Assembly (NCBI GenBank): GCA_018136815.1
Contig: CM030943.1
Span: forward strand, 1,818,478-1,882,477
Length of the DNA: 64,000 bases
Direction of reading: 5' to 3'
Origin: Isochrysis galbana
Taxonomy: Eukaryota; Haptophyta; Isochrysidales; Isochrysidaceae
Part shown: piece after piece, positions 1 to 11,200 of the stretch
Layout: each line of letters starts with the position of its first letter
Position numbering within the stretch: position 1 is the stretch's first letter
The notes under the pieces: generated by a model
The model's database searches: none
Told to the model about the DNA's origin: nothing
Seen by the model: the letters and a program-made list of their open reading frames with translations, nothing else
Program-made: the position numbers and the translations under genes

Positions 1-3000
1 CGAGCTGTTCATCTCGTCCACGGCCATTTCGTGCGATGCCTCGCCACGCGGAGAGAGGGCAACGAGGGGGGGAAGGGAGGAGCTGGCTGTCGGTGAAGAG
101 GAAGGGCGCGCGTGCGGGGTGGAGGGGAAGGGCAATGTCGCCGGGTGGGAGTTCCCCGGTGGTGCGAGCCGCTGCTGAGCCTCGTGGGGTTCGCACGCGC
201 AGGTACTGCTACTACAAGGAGACGACGCGCGTGCTCGGCAACACCTTTGGAATGCTTGTGCTACAGGACTTCGAGGCGATAACACCAAACGTCCTTGCGC
301 GCACAATCGAGACCGTCGAGGGCGGCGGGCTCATCGTCATGCTTCTAAAGAGCATGGACTCGCTCCGGCAGGTGCGGTGCCGCCAGCTGCACCAGTCCCG
401 AATCAGCCTTGTCGCTCGCTGCCCCCCCGATGTGCGTGGCTTCACGGCTGCACCGGCTGTTGTGCGCGGCGAAGTGCGTGCCCTCGCCCTGCTACTATTG
501 GCCTCAACGGCAGTCCTCCCCCTCCAATGCGCGATAGCTCTACACGATGTCCATGGACGCGCACGCTCGGTTCCGCACCGAGGCACACACCGACGTGCAG
601 CCGCGGTTTAATGAGCGCTTCCTTCTCTCGCTCGCCTCGTGTCGCGCCTGCCTCGTCCTGGACGACGAGCTCAATCTGCTGCCCATCTCGTCTCACGCCT
701 CGCAGGTCACCACTGCCTCGGCACATCACCCAAACGATCGGCCGCGCGGGCTGGAAAACAGGGCTGCTCCTGCGTGACAGCCGCGCCCCGGCCTGCACAG
801 ATCACGCGCTTGAGCCCCCGAGGCGCAGACGATGACGCGGATAGAGACGCTGCCGGCCGTGGATACGGAGGGGACACGGGCGAATCGGCGGAACTGAAGC
901 AGCTGAAGGCGTCACTTCGAGAGACCAAGCCCATCGGAGACATTGTGCAGACGGTCAAGACGGTCGACCAGGTGCGGGCAATGCCCCGGTTGTGACACCG
1001 CACTGGACCAGCCCCCCTCCCCTAGCCGGCCCCAACATCCCGCCCTTGCTCCTGCTGCAGGCCAAGGCCTTGCTCACCTTTGTCGAGGCCGCGGCGGACA
1101 AGTCGCTGCGTTGCACCGTCGCCCTGACCGCCGGACGAGGGCGTGGCAAGTCTGCCGCCATTGGGTGAGTCCGCACGAGCGCCACATGCACGCCAAGTGC
1201 ATCCAGCTCATCTTGCGTTATGCGCTGGCGAAGCGGTAGTGCGTCGTGCGGGCCACACCTATAGCGCGATCCAGCTGCACCCTCGCAAGTGCGCCGCGCC
1301 TGACTTCTCCTTCACACACCTCCGCCACCCTAGTCTCTCCCTCGCCGCGGCTATCGCTTACGGCTACGCCAACATCTTTGTCACCGCACCTTCGCCCGAG
1401 AATCTGCGCACTCTCTTTCAGTTCCTCCTCAAGGGCTTCGACGCCATCGACTACAAGGAGCATGCCGATTTCAGGTGGGCGCTTTCGCCCCATTGACATC
1501 CGGAAGGCCATGTGCTTGCATGGAGTGTTTGCCTGCTCACCGCCCGTCTTCCACCGTCTCGCAGTATCGTTGAGTCGACCAACCCGGAGCTCAAGGGAAC
1601 CATCGTCCGCGTCAATGTTTTCCGCGCGCACCGCCAGACGATTCAGTACATCCAGCCGACGGACGCTGCCCTGCTCTCGCAGGCGGAGCTGCTCGTCATC
1701 GACGAGGCGGCGGCAATACCGCTTCCGCAGGTGTGAGCTTGGCGTCGCACCTGCCGGAATCATGCCGGCGGCTATCGCGCGCAATCGCAGTCTGCTGCTG
1801 CGAGCGCATGCGACGGACGTCAGGTTCAAAGGATCGCCACTCCCCCCTTCGTCTCAAGGTCCGCGCGCTGCTTGGACCGTACCTGGTGTTCATGGCGTCG
1901 ACCGTCAATGGCTACGAGGGCACAGGCCGCTCGCTGTCTCTCAAGCTCATCCAGCAGCTCCGCGCCAAAGCCGCCAACGGCCCCGTCGGCGCAGGGAACG
2001 GTGGCGATGAGGCTATGAGAGGCGCGCTCGTCGGTCGAACCTTGCGCGAGGTGTCGTTGGAGGAGCCGATCCGCTACGCGGCGGGAGACCCCGTCGAAAA
2101 GTGGCTGAATTCGCTCCTATGCCTCGACGCTACCGCAAACGTCCCGCCCATCCGAGCGACGCCTCACCCGGTGAGCGCACCGAGCGCGGCGCTCGTGCAC
2201 ATCGAGCACGCGGGGGCGCCTCCCCGCCTTGGTGACGCCACCGCTTCTCAATCGTGCCCGCCCTACTCCCCGCCCGCCCACCAGTCGGAATGCGACCTCT
2301 ACTGGGTCGATCGCGACGCCCTCTTCTCGTATCATTCGGCCTCCGAGGCTTTCCTACAAAGAGTGCTCGCCATCTGCGTGTCCTCGCACTACAAGAATAC
2401 ACCTAACGATCTGCAGGTGCTGGCGCCATCACTCCCCTCCCTACGCCTCGGGCCTATCGGTGCGCTCCAGACAGGTGCGTTCGTTGCCCCTCCCACCGGA
2501 CCCCAAGCCATTGTGTATGCTTCACCCCGCCCCGTAGCTGCTCTCCGACGCCCCCGCGCACCAGCTCTTTGTGCTACTGGGCCCGGTTGATGCGGACGCC
2601 AGGCGACTACCTGATGTCCTTGCGGTCATCCAAATCTGCCTCGAGGGCGAAATATCGCGCGAGTCCGTTGCCCGGTCCATGGCGCGAGGAGAAGCCCCGT
2701 CTGGAGACCTCATCGCGTGGACCATTACCCAGCAGTTCCAGGTACGGGGTCGCTGGCGGGCCGGCCGAAGGTGGGGGCGGATTGCGGGCGGGCAGGCATC
2801 GGAATTGCTCGATTGCTACGCGAGCTGTGCCGCCAGTTAGCCTCAAGTGGTCCGCCCAAGCCGTTCATGTGCCACTGCCGCATTGCAGGAGCCCGACTTT
2901 GCCTCCTTATCGGGCGCGCGTATCGTGCGCCTCTCCGTTCATCCGGACCTGGCGAGGATGGGCTACGGCTCCCGTGCGATCTCCCTACTTAAGCACTACT

Positions 3001-4912
3001 ATCAGGGCGACACGGGGCCTCTCAGGGCCGCCAACACCGGGGCAGAGTCCCGAGAGGTGGGGGCGGGGACCAATGGCGACGCCGGTGACACGGACATTCA
3101 CAACGAGGTTATTGCACCACGCGCCAAGCTGCCGCCCTTGCTGCTGACGCTATCGCAGCGCCCGGCAGAGCCTTTGCATTGGATCGGCGCATCGTTTGGT
3201 CTGACGGAGCCCCTTTACGGGTTCTGGCATAAGGCCGGCTTTCGGCCGGTGTACTTGAGACAAACCAAGAACGGTGCGCCACTCGCCGTGGAAGAAGTCG
3301 CCCTGCCCTGCCCCGACGAGGTGCCGCATGCTGAGTTCACCCCGCCCCTCACTCTCTCAATCCGTCGTGGTGCGCAGAGATAACGGGTGAGCACACAGCG
3401 ATTGTTCTTCAAGCGCTCGACAATTCCAACCGCGAGGACTTGAGTACACAAGGTGAGATGCACACTTCCGACGACCACCGATGCCAGTCACTCCGACACT
3501 TGCCAAGGGATGCCCCTTCTCACTATGTGGGTGGCGTGATCGGGGGTGAATCTCAACCCTATTTTCTCACCACCTATCCTTTCCTGCATCGTCTTGCCCG
3601 CCGGGCAATTGACAGCGTCCGCGGATTGGCTCCCTCAATACGTGGCCGATTTCCGCCGACGGCTGTGCTCTCTTCTCGCAGCGCCGCTGCGCGATCTGCC
3701 GTGCTCGCTCGCCCTTGCCCTTCTGGACCCCGAGATGCAGCCAAGTGAGAGTGCGGTTCCGAGCGCTGAGCAGGTGCGCTACGTACACGTGGAGTGGGCA
3801 CCGATCGCGTCGTGTGGACTGCCCTTCCCCTCACCCCCTTCTAATCCGTTCTCTTAGTTGGAGTTTCTCTTGGGCGCCTACGATATGAAGCGTCTATCTT
3901 CTTACGCCCGCTCGCTAGTAGACCATCATCTCGTCCTCGACTTGGTCCCCATGCTGGCCCGTCTACGATTCGATGGGAAGCTTCTCACGCCTATCTCATC
4001 TGTGCAGGTTCGAGCATTTGCCCCACTCGATGCACGCGACCTCGCAAAATCTCACTGGACTGACTAGCCCTTGCATTCTCGCATCAGGCCGCAATCCTTG
4101 TTGCCGTGGGACTCCAAGGCCGCGATTTCGATGAGTTGCACAAAGAGCTCGACTTGCCCGTCTCGCAGGTGAGGAGGATCACGCCCCGCCACTTGTACCC
4201 CTGTTTGGCAAGCATAAATAGGCCGCGGTAGCTGACCTAGCCTAATCTCGCCTACTCAGCTTCTTGCCCTCTTCAACAAGCTGATTCGGAAGATTGTTGG
4301 CGTGCTTCAGCAAGAGATTTCACGGGCGGAAGAGGCATCCCTGCCGCCGCCCACCGCCGCAAAGGAGGCGGCTGCGCGCCTCCGCCCGCTCGAGGGCGAC
4401 GACCTAGCGGCCGAGCTCAAGGTATGCCGCGCCCCGTCCAACGGAAGATGGTTGTTTCAGCTCCCCTCCCGCCCCCCGTAAACTTTGGGTCGACCCTATC
4501 TTCTCCAATCAATGCGGAGATGATTGCCAGAGCGCAGCACCATGGCAAGGCCCTGTGATCCGCTCACGACCTTCTCCACCTCATGATCGGATGCGCTGAT
4601 ACGGCCCTTGCATGCTGCTACCAGGCCGGCGCGGACGCGACTTTGGCGGCGATGGAAGCTACAGCCGAGAAGCAACGCACTGAATGGCTCCAAGACACAG
4701 CTCTTGAACGCTACACTATCAAGGGCACCGACAAGGAATGGGAGTCGGCGCTTGCCTCGCGCCGATCAGGGGGTACCCCGAGCTCGCTAAGCGTGCGCAC
4801 CGGCGCATCTGAGGGCGGTAGCGGCTCCATTTGCGGGGGGAAGCGCAAGGCATCCACGGTTGGTAGTAAGTCGTCATCCAAGACCTCGAAGCGGGGTAAG
4901 GCGAAGAAATAG
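1..4912 (+). CDS. NAT10: RNA cytidine acetyltransferase (NAT10/Kre33 family), 5' end cut by window
   Basis: The family makes N4-acetylcytidine in 18S rRNA and tRNA in the nucleolus, using ATP and acetyl-CoA. Frame and splice continuity give 17 exons: 1-30, 203-371, 538-705, 801-971, 1061-1164, 1334-1474, 1565-1730, 1859-2170, 2285-2416, 2538-2741, 2889-3273, 3378-3452, 3616-3773, 3858-4007, 4088-4168, 4260-4421 and 4625-4912. The sum is in frame, about 964 residues; roughly the first 100 lie left of the window. In order I see the N-terminal TmcA-like part (RYCYY-type motif at 203), a P-loop GRGRGKSAA (about 1135), a DEAAAIP helicase motif (about 1705), MASTVNGYEGTGRSLSL (1890), the GNAT core HPDLARMGYGSRA (about 2940) and a Lys/Ser-rich tail typical of nucleolar proteins. 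The introns at 2171-2284 and 2417-2537 are inferred; the first has a length divisible by three and no stop, so it could be read through. Donors are mostly GTGCG or GTGAG. Identity is very secure; single exon borders less so. Confidence 0.95.
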
Positions 4913-5552
4913 CGACACGGAGCGAATATATGATGTACGAGCGTGGCCTTATGGGATGCGCCCAACCGAATTGGCTTCCATCGTGATGGATTGCAAGGGC
5001 TCAAGGTGGCGCCGCCTGGGATAAGGGGTCTAGATGGTAGTGAGTCAGCCAGCAAGAAGCAAGATCTATGATCGATGTGATCTGAGAGTGTGCGCCATTG
5101 GGCGACATGTTCTCGCAACACATTGCAGTGCGTAGTGATATTAGTAATCACTCACCATCCTACCTAATACAAACACGACAACAACACACATGCCCGTTCG
5201 CCTAGATCGATGTTGTGATGTGGTAGGAGTTGAGGCTGAGGGCCTGGGGGTCCATGGTGTGCCTGTGGGTGTGGGGCTGGCCGGGGGTGGCACGCACGGG
5301 CCTCGGCCCGTGCGCACCTAGGTTTCGGGGGCGCTGTCTCGCTGCCGCATCGGCGGCGCGCGCTTCTGCGCATGTGGGCCGATCGGTCGTCGGCGCAGCG
5401 CAGCGGCAGCGGGGTGGGCGGAGGGAGAGGAGGGGGGCGGCGCGCGCTCCATGACCCTACCTATCGCCTATCGTGTATCGTGTACGACGACAGTTGCCGC
5501 TCCGTGTGCTCCCCTTCTCATCCTCATCCTCCCCAAAAACTGCCGTAGTAGT
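4913..5552. other. Intergenic stretch, no gene seen
   Basis: This lies downstream of the acetyltransferase stop. It is GC-rich from about 5220 to 5460 and has only short frames with no recognisable protein. The end, from about 5500, turns AT-rich as it meets the first retroposon copy. Confidence 0.5.
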
Positions 5553-5937
5553 ATAAAAAAAACCTTTTAATATTCTTACCGCACTCGCGGCGAATGGAAC
5601 CACTACCCACTACAAGTAGCACGTAGCATACTCTCTACACCCCCATTCCCCCGGCCCTTCTCCCCCCGCCATCAGGCGGCTCCCCCCGTACACTACTAGG
5701 GGGATTGGGGTGGAGGGCTTAATCTTAGATATGGTCCGGTGGCCCGCCCCCCCCCCCCCCCGGTGATCCGTTCTCCACTTCCTCCTACGCCTCCCGGGCT
5801 GGCGGCGGACTCTGTCTCGTCTTATCCTGTAAACAGGCGCGAGACTTACCGATTTTCCGGTGGGCGGAGCTCTCGCTCGCCCCCACCCCCTTCTCCGCGC
5901 TCTCTCTCCCCTCTCCTGCGGCACGCGCGATGGCGCG
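5553..5937 (-). mobile_element. Short retroposon, copy 1 (3' part)
   Basis: This stretch matches 6666-7035 closely: both begin with a run of A followed by CCTTTTAATATTCTTACC, and share the later ACTACTAGGGGGATTGGGG and CGCGAGACTTACCGATTTTC blocks. Read on the minus strand the element ends in GGT followed by a T run, so I place its 3' end at 5553. It diverges after about 5937, where a tandem repeat takes over. It has no coding capacity I can support. Confidence 0.7.
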
Positions 5938-5947
5938 CCTGAGGCGA

Positions 5948-6152
5948 GAAGCGCTCAATCACCATCACCCACATCAAAGAAAAGCGTTCAATCACTACCA
6001 TCAGCCTACACGTGGGAACGCGTTCAATCGCCATCACCCCCACATCAAAGAAAAGCGTTCAATCACCATCAGCCTACACGTGGGAACGCGTTCAATCGCC
6101 ATCACCCCCCCCCCGCATGGAAAAGCGTTCAATCACCATCAGCCTACACGTG
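5948..6152. repeat. Tandem repeat, unit about 69 bases
   Basis: About three copies of a unit containing GCGTTCAATCACCATCAGCC, then CTACACGTGGGAACGCGTT and CAATCGCCATCACCC. The last unit has a longer C run. It abuts retroposon copy 1. Confidence 0.85.
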
Positions 6153-6306
6153 GTCTCGTCTGCCTTGTGGCACCGAGGAGCAAGAGGATGCAACTTGAGG
6201 TTCCCTTTTTTTAGCCCCCTGCATTGCCTTTTTCTACACCTTATACAAGTTACCCCCCCAAAAAATGTGTCCCTATATGCAAACACCTATGGGTCCAAGC
6301 TTGTCA

Positions 6307-6358
6307 CGGGGGGGGTAGGGGGGGTATGGGGGGGTTAGGGGGGGGGTAGGGGGGGGGC
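6307..6358 (+). repeat. G-run array with quadruplex potential
   Basis: Five runs of seven to nine G are separated by TA, TAT, TTA and TA. The spacing resembles a degenerate telomere-like (TTAGGG) array and could form a G-quadruplex. It sits directly upstream of the AT-rich reading frame. Confidence 0.7.
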
Positions 6359-6359
6359 T

Positions 6360-7570
6360 GAAATTTTTTATATCCACGGGCTGAGGAGGCTGCTTGAGTT
6401 GAACCCACATTTATTGACGTACACTGTCGAATGTAAGTCCTTATTCAGTTCATTCGATTTCAAGCACAATACGAACATTGAAGACACCTTACATGCCATT
6501 TGCGAGGCTGATAAATCATTCACACTGGTTTATATGATACACACTCTCTTGAGCAAGTTCACTGCGAAAACAATCATCGATATGAGTCGTGATGATCTGC
6601 TTCGTAAAATCAAAGCTGCTCACGTCGATTCGGGATTAACTCCCCACCTCCAAGAATTGCTAGAAAAAAAACCTTTTAATATTCTTACCGCACTCGCGGC
6701 GAATGGAACCACTACCCACTACAAGTAGCACGTAGCATACTCTCTACACCCCCATTCCCCGGCCCTTCTCCCCCCGCCATCAGGCGGCTCCCCCCGTACA
6801 CTACTAGGGGGATTGGGGTGGAGGGCTTAGATATGGTCCGGTGGCCCGCGCCACCCCCCGGTGATCTCTCCCCCCCTTCCTCCTGTGTCTCCGAGTGGGC
6901 GGCCCACTCTGTCTCGTCTTATCCTGTAAACAGGCGCGAGACTTACCGATTTTCCGGTGGGCGGAGCTCTCGCTCGCGCCCACCCCCTTTTCCGCGCTCT
7001 CTCTCCCCTCTCCTGCGGCACGCGCGATGGCGCGCCTGCGGCAGGCCTCCAGCTGCCCTCTGGCGGCCCCTGGAGGCTCCTGGAGGCCAGCTCAGGGGGC
7101 AGAGGAGGCTGGGGCTGGGCCCTGGCCTCCCGTGCCTCTCCCTCGCTGGCGCTCCCGAGCCTCTGGGGCCCCGAGTCTGCACCTGTCTGCCTGTCGACCA
7201 GGGGGGGAGGGGGGGTTGGAGCAATGGGCTGGTCACGAGGGGCCAGGATGGGCGAATGGGGCGAGCCTGTGGGGAAGAGAGTGGGTCAGTAGGGCAGTGG
7301 CCTCCTGGCAAGCCATCAGGCATGCCAGGAGGATGGGTGGTTCCTCCCCCATGGCAGGGGAGGAGTGGAGAGAGGGGGGGGCTCGTGCCCCCCCATGGGT
7401 CAACCAAGTATAAACTTAGTTGCCAAGAATTGCTAGAAGGTGTCGATTCGGGTTCAGCTTCCCAAGTAAAGATTGAAAACAAAAGGCCGCTTATCGATTC
7501 GGGTTCAGCTCCCGTAAAGATTGAACCCACAAGGCCCAGCAACATCAAACACAAAAAAGCTCGGTCCTAG
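6360..7570 (+). pseudogene. AT-rich reading frame of unknown function, interrupted by a retroposon
   Basis: The left part (6360-6665) is much richer in A/T than its neighbours. It is open from at least 6360 with no ATG near its start, so the true beginning is unknown. The right part (7439-7570) ends at a TAG. The same 16 bases, CCAAGAATTGCTAGAA, occur at 6650-6665 and 7423-7438, and the reading frame is the same on both sides. The frame was therefore continuous before insertion. The left part reads as a mixed helical, non-repetitive protein; the right part is a basic tail with two copies of a DSGSA...VKIE unit. VKIE fits the SUMO-acceptor consensus. I do not recognise the family. Base composition hints at an origin outside this genome, but that is inference. 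With the insert in place translation would stop or change, so I call it broken. Confidence 0.6.
6666..7422 (-). mobile_element. Short retroposon, copy 2, with 16-base target duplication
   Basis: A 757-base insert flanked by the perfect direct repeat CCAAGAATTGCTAGAA (6650-6665 and 7423-7438). The left end begins with an A run and CCTTTTAATATTC, so on the minus strand the element ends in a T run, as some plant SINEs do. A variable-length target duplication with a homopolymer tail is typical of target-primed reverse transcription. The central part is GC-rich with no convincing protein. I see no clear pol III A and B boxes, so SINE status is unproven. Confidence 0.8.
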
Positions 7571-7786
7571 GACACCGGGCCGAGCTCACCTGCCGAGCGA
7601 GTCCACCGCGGCAAGGGGGGGGGGGCGTACATCTCATGCGAGCGTCTCCACGGGGTGCTCCTCAAGCAGCGCCATCACGCGCGATTGGTCTCCCCGCTGG
7701 CGGGCATCACCGAACAACACACGCGCCATCCACGCCACCGAGCGTCGTCGTCACAGGCTAACGTCAATGCCATGTGCGAGGCGTGA

Positions 7787-7905
7787 ATATTAAAAGGTTT
7801 TTTTTTCTCTCTCCCCTCTCCGGCGGCACGCGCGATGGCGCACCTGCGACAGGCCTGCAGATGCTGCCCTTCTGGCAACCCCTAGAGGCTCGTTGAAAAA
7901 AAAAC
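7787..7905 (+). mobile_element. Rearranged retroposon fragment, copy 3
   Basis: Here the 3' terminal block AATATTAAAAGG plus T run lies on the plus strand. It is joined directly to a block (CGGCACGCGCGATGGCGC...) that in copies 1 and 2 lies in the opposite orientation relative to that end. The piece is thus a fold-back or recombinant derivative. It ends near 7905 with an A run. Confidence 0.55.
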
Positions 7906-8206
7906 ATCTGAAGATTCAGGGCTACACACCTATTGGCTACTGGACTATCCAGCTCTACTTCCACCGCCCTTATCTTCCCTTCCTCCACCTCTTCCCCTGC
8001 CCCCCCTTCATTCCTTTTTCGTTGGTTTCCGGGGTCCGGCCTCGGTGCACTACCTGAGGCCTGGTTTGGAGTGCGGGTTCCGGGCAGGCCTTTTGGTCTC
8101 TTGCTCTCGTAGGTCGTGGCCGTTGCCAGTTGGTGAGTAGTCATACCAGTCAGAACGGTGCGGCTGACTTTGCATGTTGCGACATTTCTTGGAGCCAAAC
8201 GAGGGT

Positions 8207-11200
8207 TTAAATGAGTCCCAAATCTTTTGCCCGCGCCCGGACCTGTGCTATCCAGCAGTTGTCAAGCAAAAATGGCAAGGTGACGATAAGCAAGATCTCC
8301 ATCGGCTCGACAATGACAAAGCTACTTATTAAGGCGAGGGCTATGCTTAGCAAGAAGGATTGCGTCTGCTTCTCACCGAAGGTCATGGCGTAGATCATTA
8401 ATATGAGCGTGCACACAACAAAAATGGCAAGGGCTAACGTCCACGCGAAAATAAACTTTGCTCGCCCAAGACGCTCTCTCGAAGTGAGTTTGCGCCTTGC
8501 CCGGTTCGACTTCCACTTCAAATAAGCTTCTTGTGAAGTCATCTTTGTTCGTGCGTTGCGAATGAGCTCGCGCTCACGCTTTGCCTTACGCCGCACTCCT
8601 TTGTTGCCGAATCGGAAGATGAGGCGGATGATCATGGCAGCCACCACGCAAGGGAATACGGTGATCAGGGCTTGGATGATGCGCGTGACGAGTGTAGGCG
8701 ACACTGTGCTGGGTTGATTGCTGAAGAGCATGGCCAACAAGACACTTTCCAAAACGATCACGTTCCAGAATATCTGCACGCATTGGGTGTCGTAGAGATC
8801 GCCGTCGGCATCCGTTGGCCAGATGAAGGAGATCAACGTGTGCTCACTGCGGGCTGTGTCGGCGAATCTTTTAAACCAACCACGCACGTATCCTCTGATT
8901 CGAAGAACGAGCACTCGCCACTGGCAGCTTCGTAGCAAATATAGCACCTCGTTGACCTCCAGTACGGACTTCCTCGCCATGTCCCGTGCGCTAGACACGG
9001 CAGCGACTGTCTTCTTTGTGGCACTCCCCGCTGCCTCCAGCAAGCTTGAGGAGGTCGCATACTTTAGCCGTGTACTTTGCGCTGAATCTCTCAGAGCCGG
9101 CTCGTCAATGCTAGTCTGAGACACTTGGCGCGTAGCCCTCCAAGCTGATGACTCCGGCGGTGGCGTCTCCGGAAAATCTTCAGCACTATCAGCTGGGTGC
9201 ACGCTCGGTGAAAATCTTGCCCGAGCAATCGTAATAGCGCACCTTGTCGGCAAGCGCGCCATGAGAGACTCATCCGTGCGCGTCTTGGAATTCCTTTTGC
9301 TTGAGTTGCTCGATGCAGACGGTGCACGCTCGGAGAGGCTGTCACGCGCCTCCATGTCTAAGGCCGAGAGGCTTGAAGGACGAATTTTCTTCCGCGGGTC
9401 ACGGAAATACGTCGCTCTCCGATATTGCGGAGGTGGCAGTCCCCCGTGCTCACACCCGGGCTCGCCTTCCGGCATTGCTACTTCAACCATAGAGCGACTC
9501 CGCATTGGCTCGGAAGAGAGGGCTTCATTGAGATCATTTCGAGGCACGCTCTCTGCCTGTGCGACTTGATGGACTGGGGCGTCGATGACTTCTTGGCAAT
9601 CCTGTGTAGGAACGATAGCCTGGAGTGCAACATCATCTACGACTTTAACCATCGTCCGGCTCGTGCGTGGTTGTGGCATTTGGGGGGCTTCTGTAGGGTG
9701 ACGGGCAGGCACGATTTCCTTCGGTGTTGCGTCATCGATCGCCGGACGTTGAGGTGATGCTGCCGAATCAGACGATGCAGAATCCTGGTGGTGAGCCGCC
9801 TTGCTCTTGCCGGCTATAACTCGCGCGAATTGGTTCGCAAGCCGTGCTGCTCGCATTCTCTGCTTTCTAGCATCTGCTCTACAGCTTCCCTTGTGTCCAC
9901 TACTTGAATAATGGCAGCTAATAGCTGCTTTATGCACTCCTGCGGTGGGCGAAGACTTGTTATAGCCTAGCATAGCACTTGGAGGTCGGCTTGCTGGCCG
10001 CAAGGCTGGTGCCCATGCCGCTTGTTGGCTCGTTCTCATCAGAGGAATGCGGCTGTTGTGCTTGACGTGGCGCGGTCCGTCGGAGGATATGGTTTGCTGT
10101 GCGGGCTCGCCAATAGCCGTGACAAGCGCGCCTGCTTGGTACCTATTCAACGTGCCCCTCATCGGATCCCTCTCACCATCACGTACTGACTCAACGCCGA
10201 GATCATGAGTGCAAGAGCTACCTTGAATGTTTGGATGACGAGCCGACGCCTCCCGTCTTATGCTGCCTGCCTCCGCCGCCGGGAGCGCCGGAGCTTCGCT
10301 GTGGTCTGCCAGCATACCGAGGGAGAGACTCAGCCTCGTTTGTACTGCTCCACTGCTCAGCCAAACCGCTCCCTTGCTGGCGGTAGAGGCGGTCTCGCCT
10401 GAGTGCGGGAGTCTCTCGCGCATCTTGGCTATCAGGTCCTTGTGTCTGAGCATCCGGTGTGTCCGCGCAGCTCGCGACTGGACAAGCAAACGCCGATGGA
10501 GCCGAAATCGCGCAAACGCGAGCGAAATGATCCAAAGGACTGTGATAGAGGCCACGTATCTAACGATGGCAGAATTCTCCATCGGATTGAACGAAATGAA
10601 GAAGTGAAGCGCGTCCTCGGCGGAGAAGGTGTTAAATGTGATAGAGGCAAGCTCAGCCAGTAAGTCTTCGAGCGTAATGGGGAAGCGAAGCACGCTGAAA
10701 TCGGTCAAGTGGTCACACAGGCAGTAAAGGAAGCCGTCCGCTTCGCCGTCCGGCGGCAGAGCAGCTACACAGCCTCGAGTGCTATACTCACGCAACTCTT
10801 CATCCCAGAAGGCGCACTCTGCCTTGACGGCACAGTCGGCTCCGAGAAAGCCCTCAGTGCAAAGACAAACGCCGTTACGGCACTCTCCGTTGCCGACGGC
10901 GGCATTGCAAAAGCTGAACTCGGAGCAATCGCCTGAACCGTACTCTCGATGACACGAGTATTTATAGATGTCAGGAGAGTCGGGAGGGTGTGCAGGTGGG
11001 GCGTTGGGTGGTTGCGGCGGCACTGCAGGTGGTGGTGGGCTTCCAGGTGGCAAGGGGGGCAAAGGCGGTGGCGAGGGGGGTGGAGGGCTTGGAGGAGGTG
11101 GGGACGGTGGTGGTGGCGACGGCGGCGGCGGTCGAGGAGCCGTTCCTGGTGCATAAGGTGGAGGCGACGGAGGCGGCGGCGGCGGTGGTGACGGCGGCCA

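Noticed and set aside
6360-6665. Definite viral origin of the AT-rich frame
   Set aside because: Low GC alone is not proof; no hallmark viral motif can be seen in the protein.
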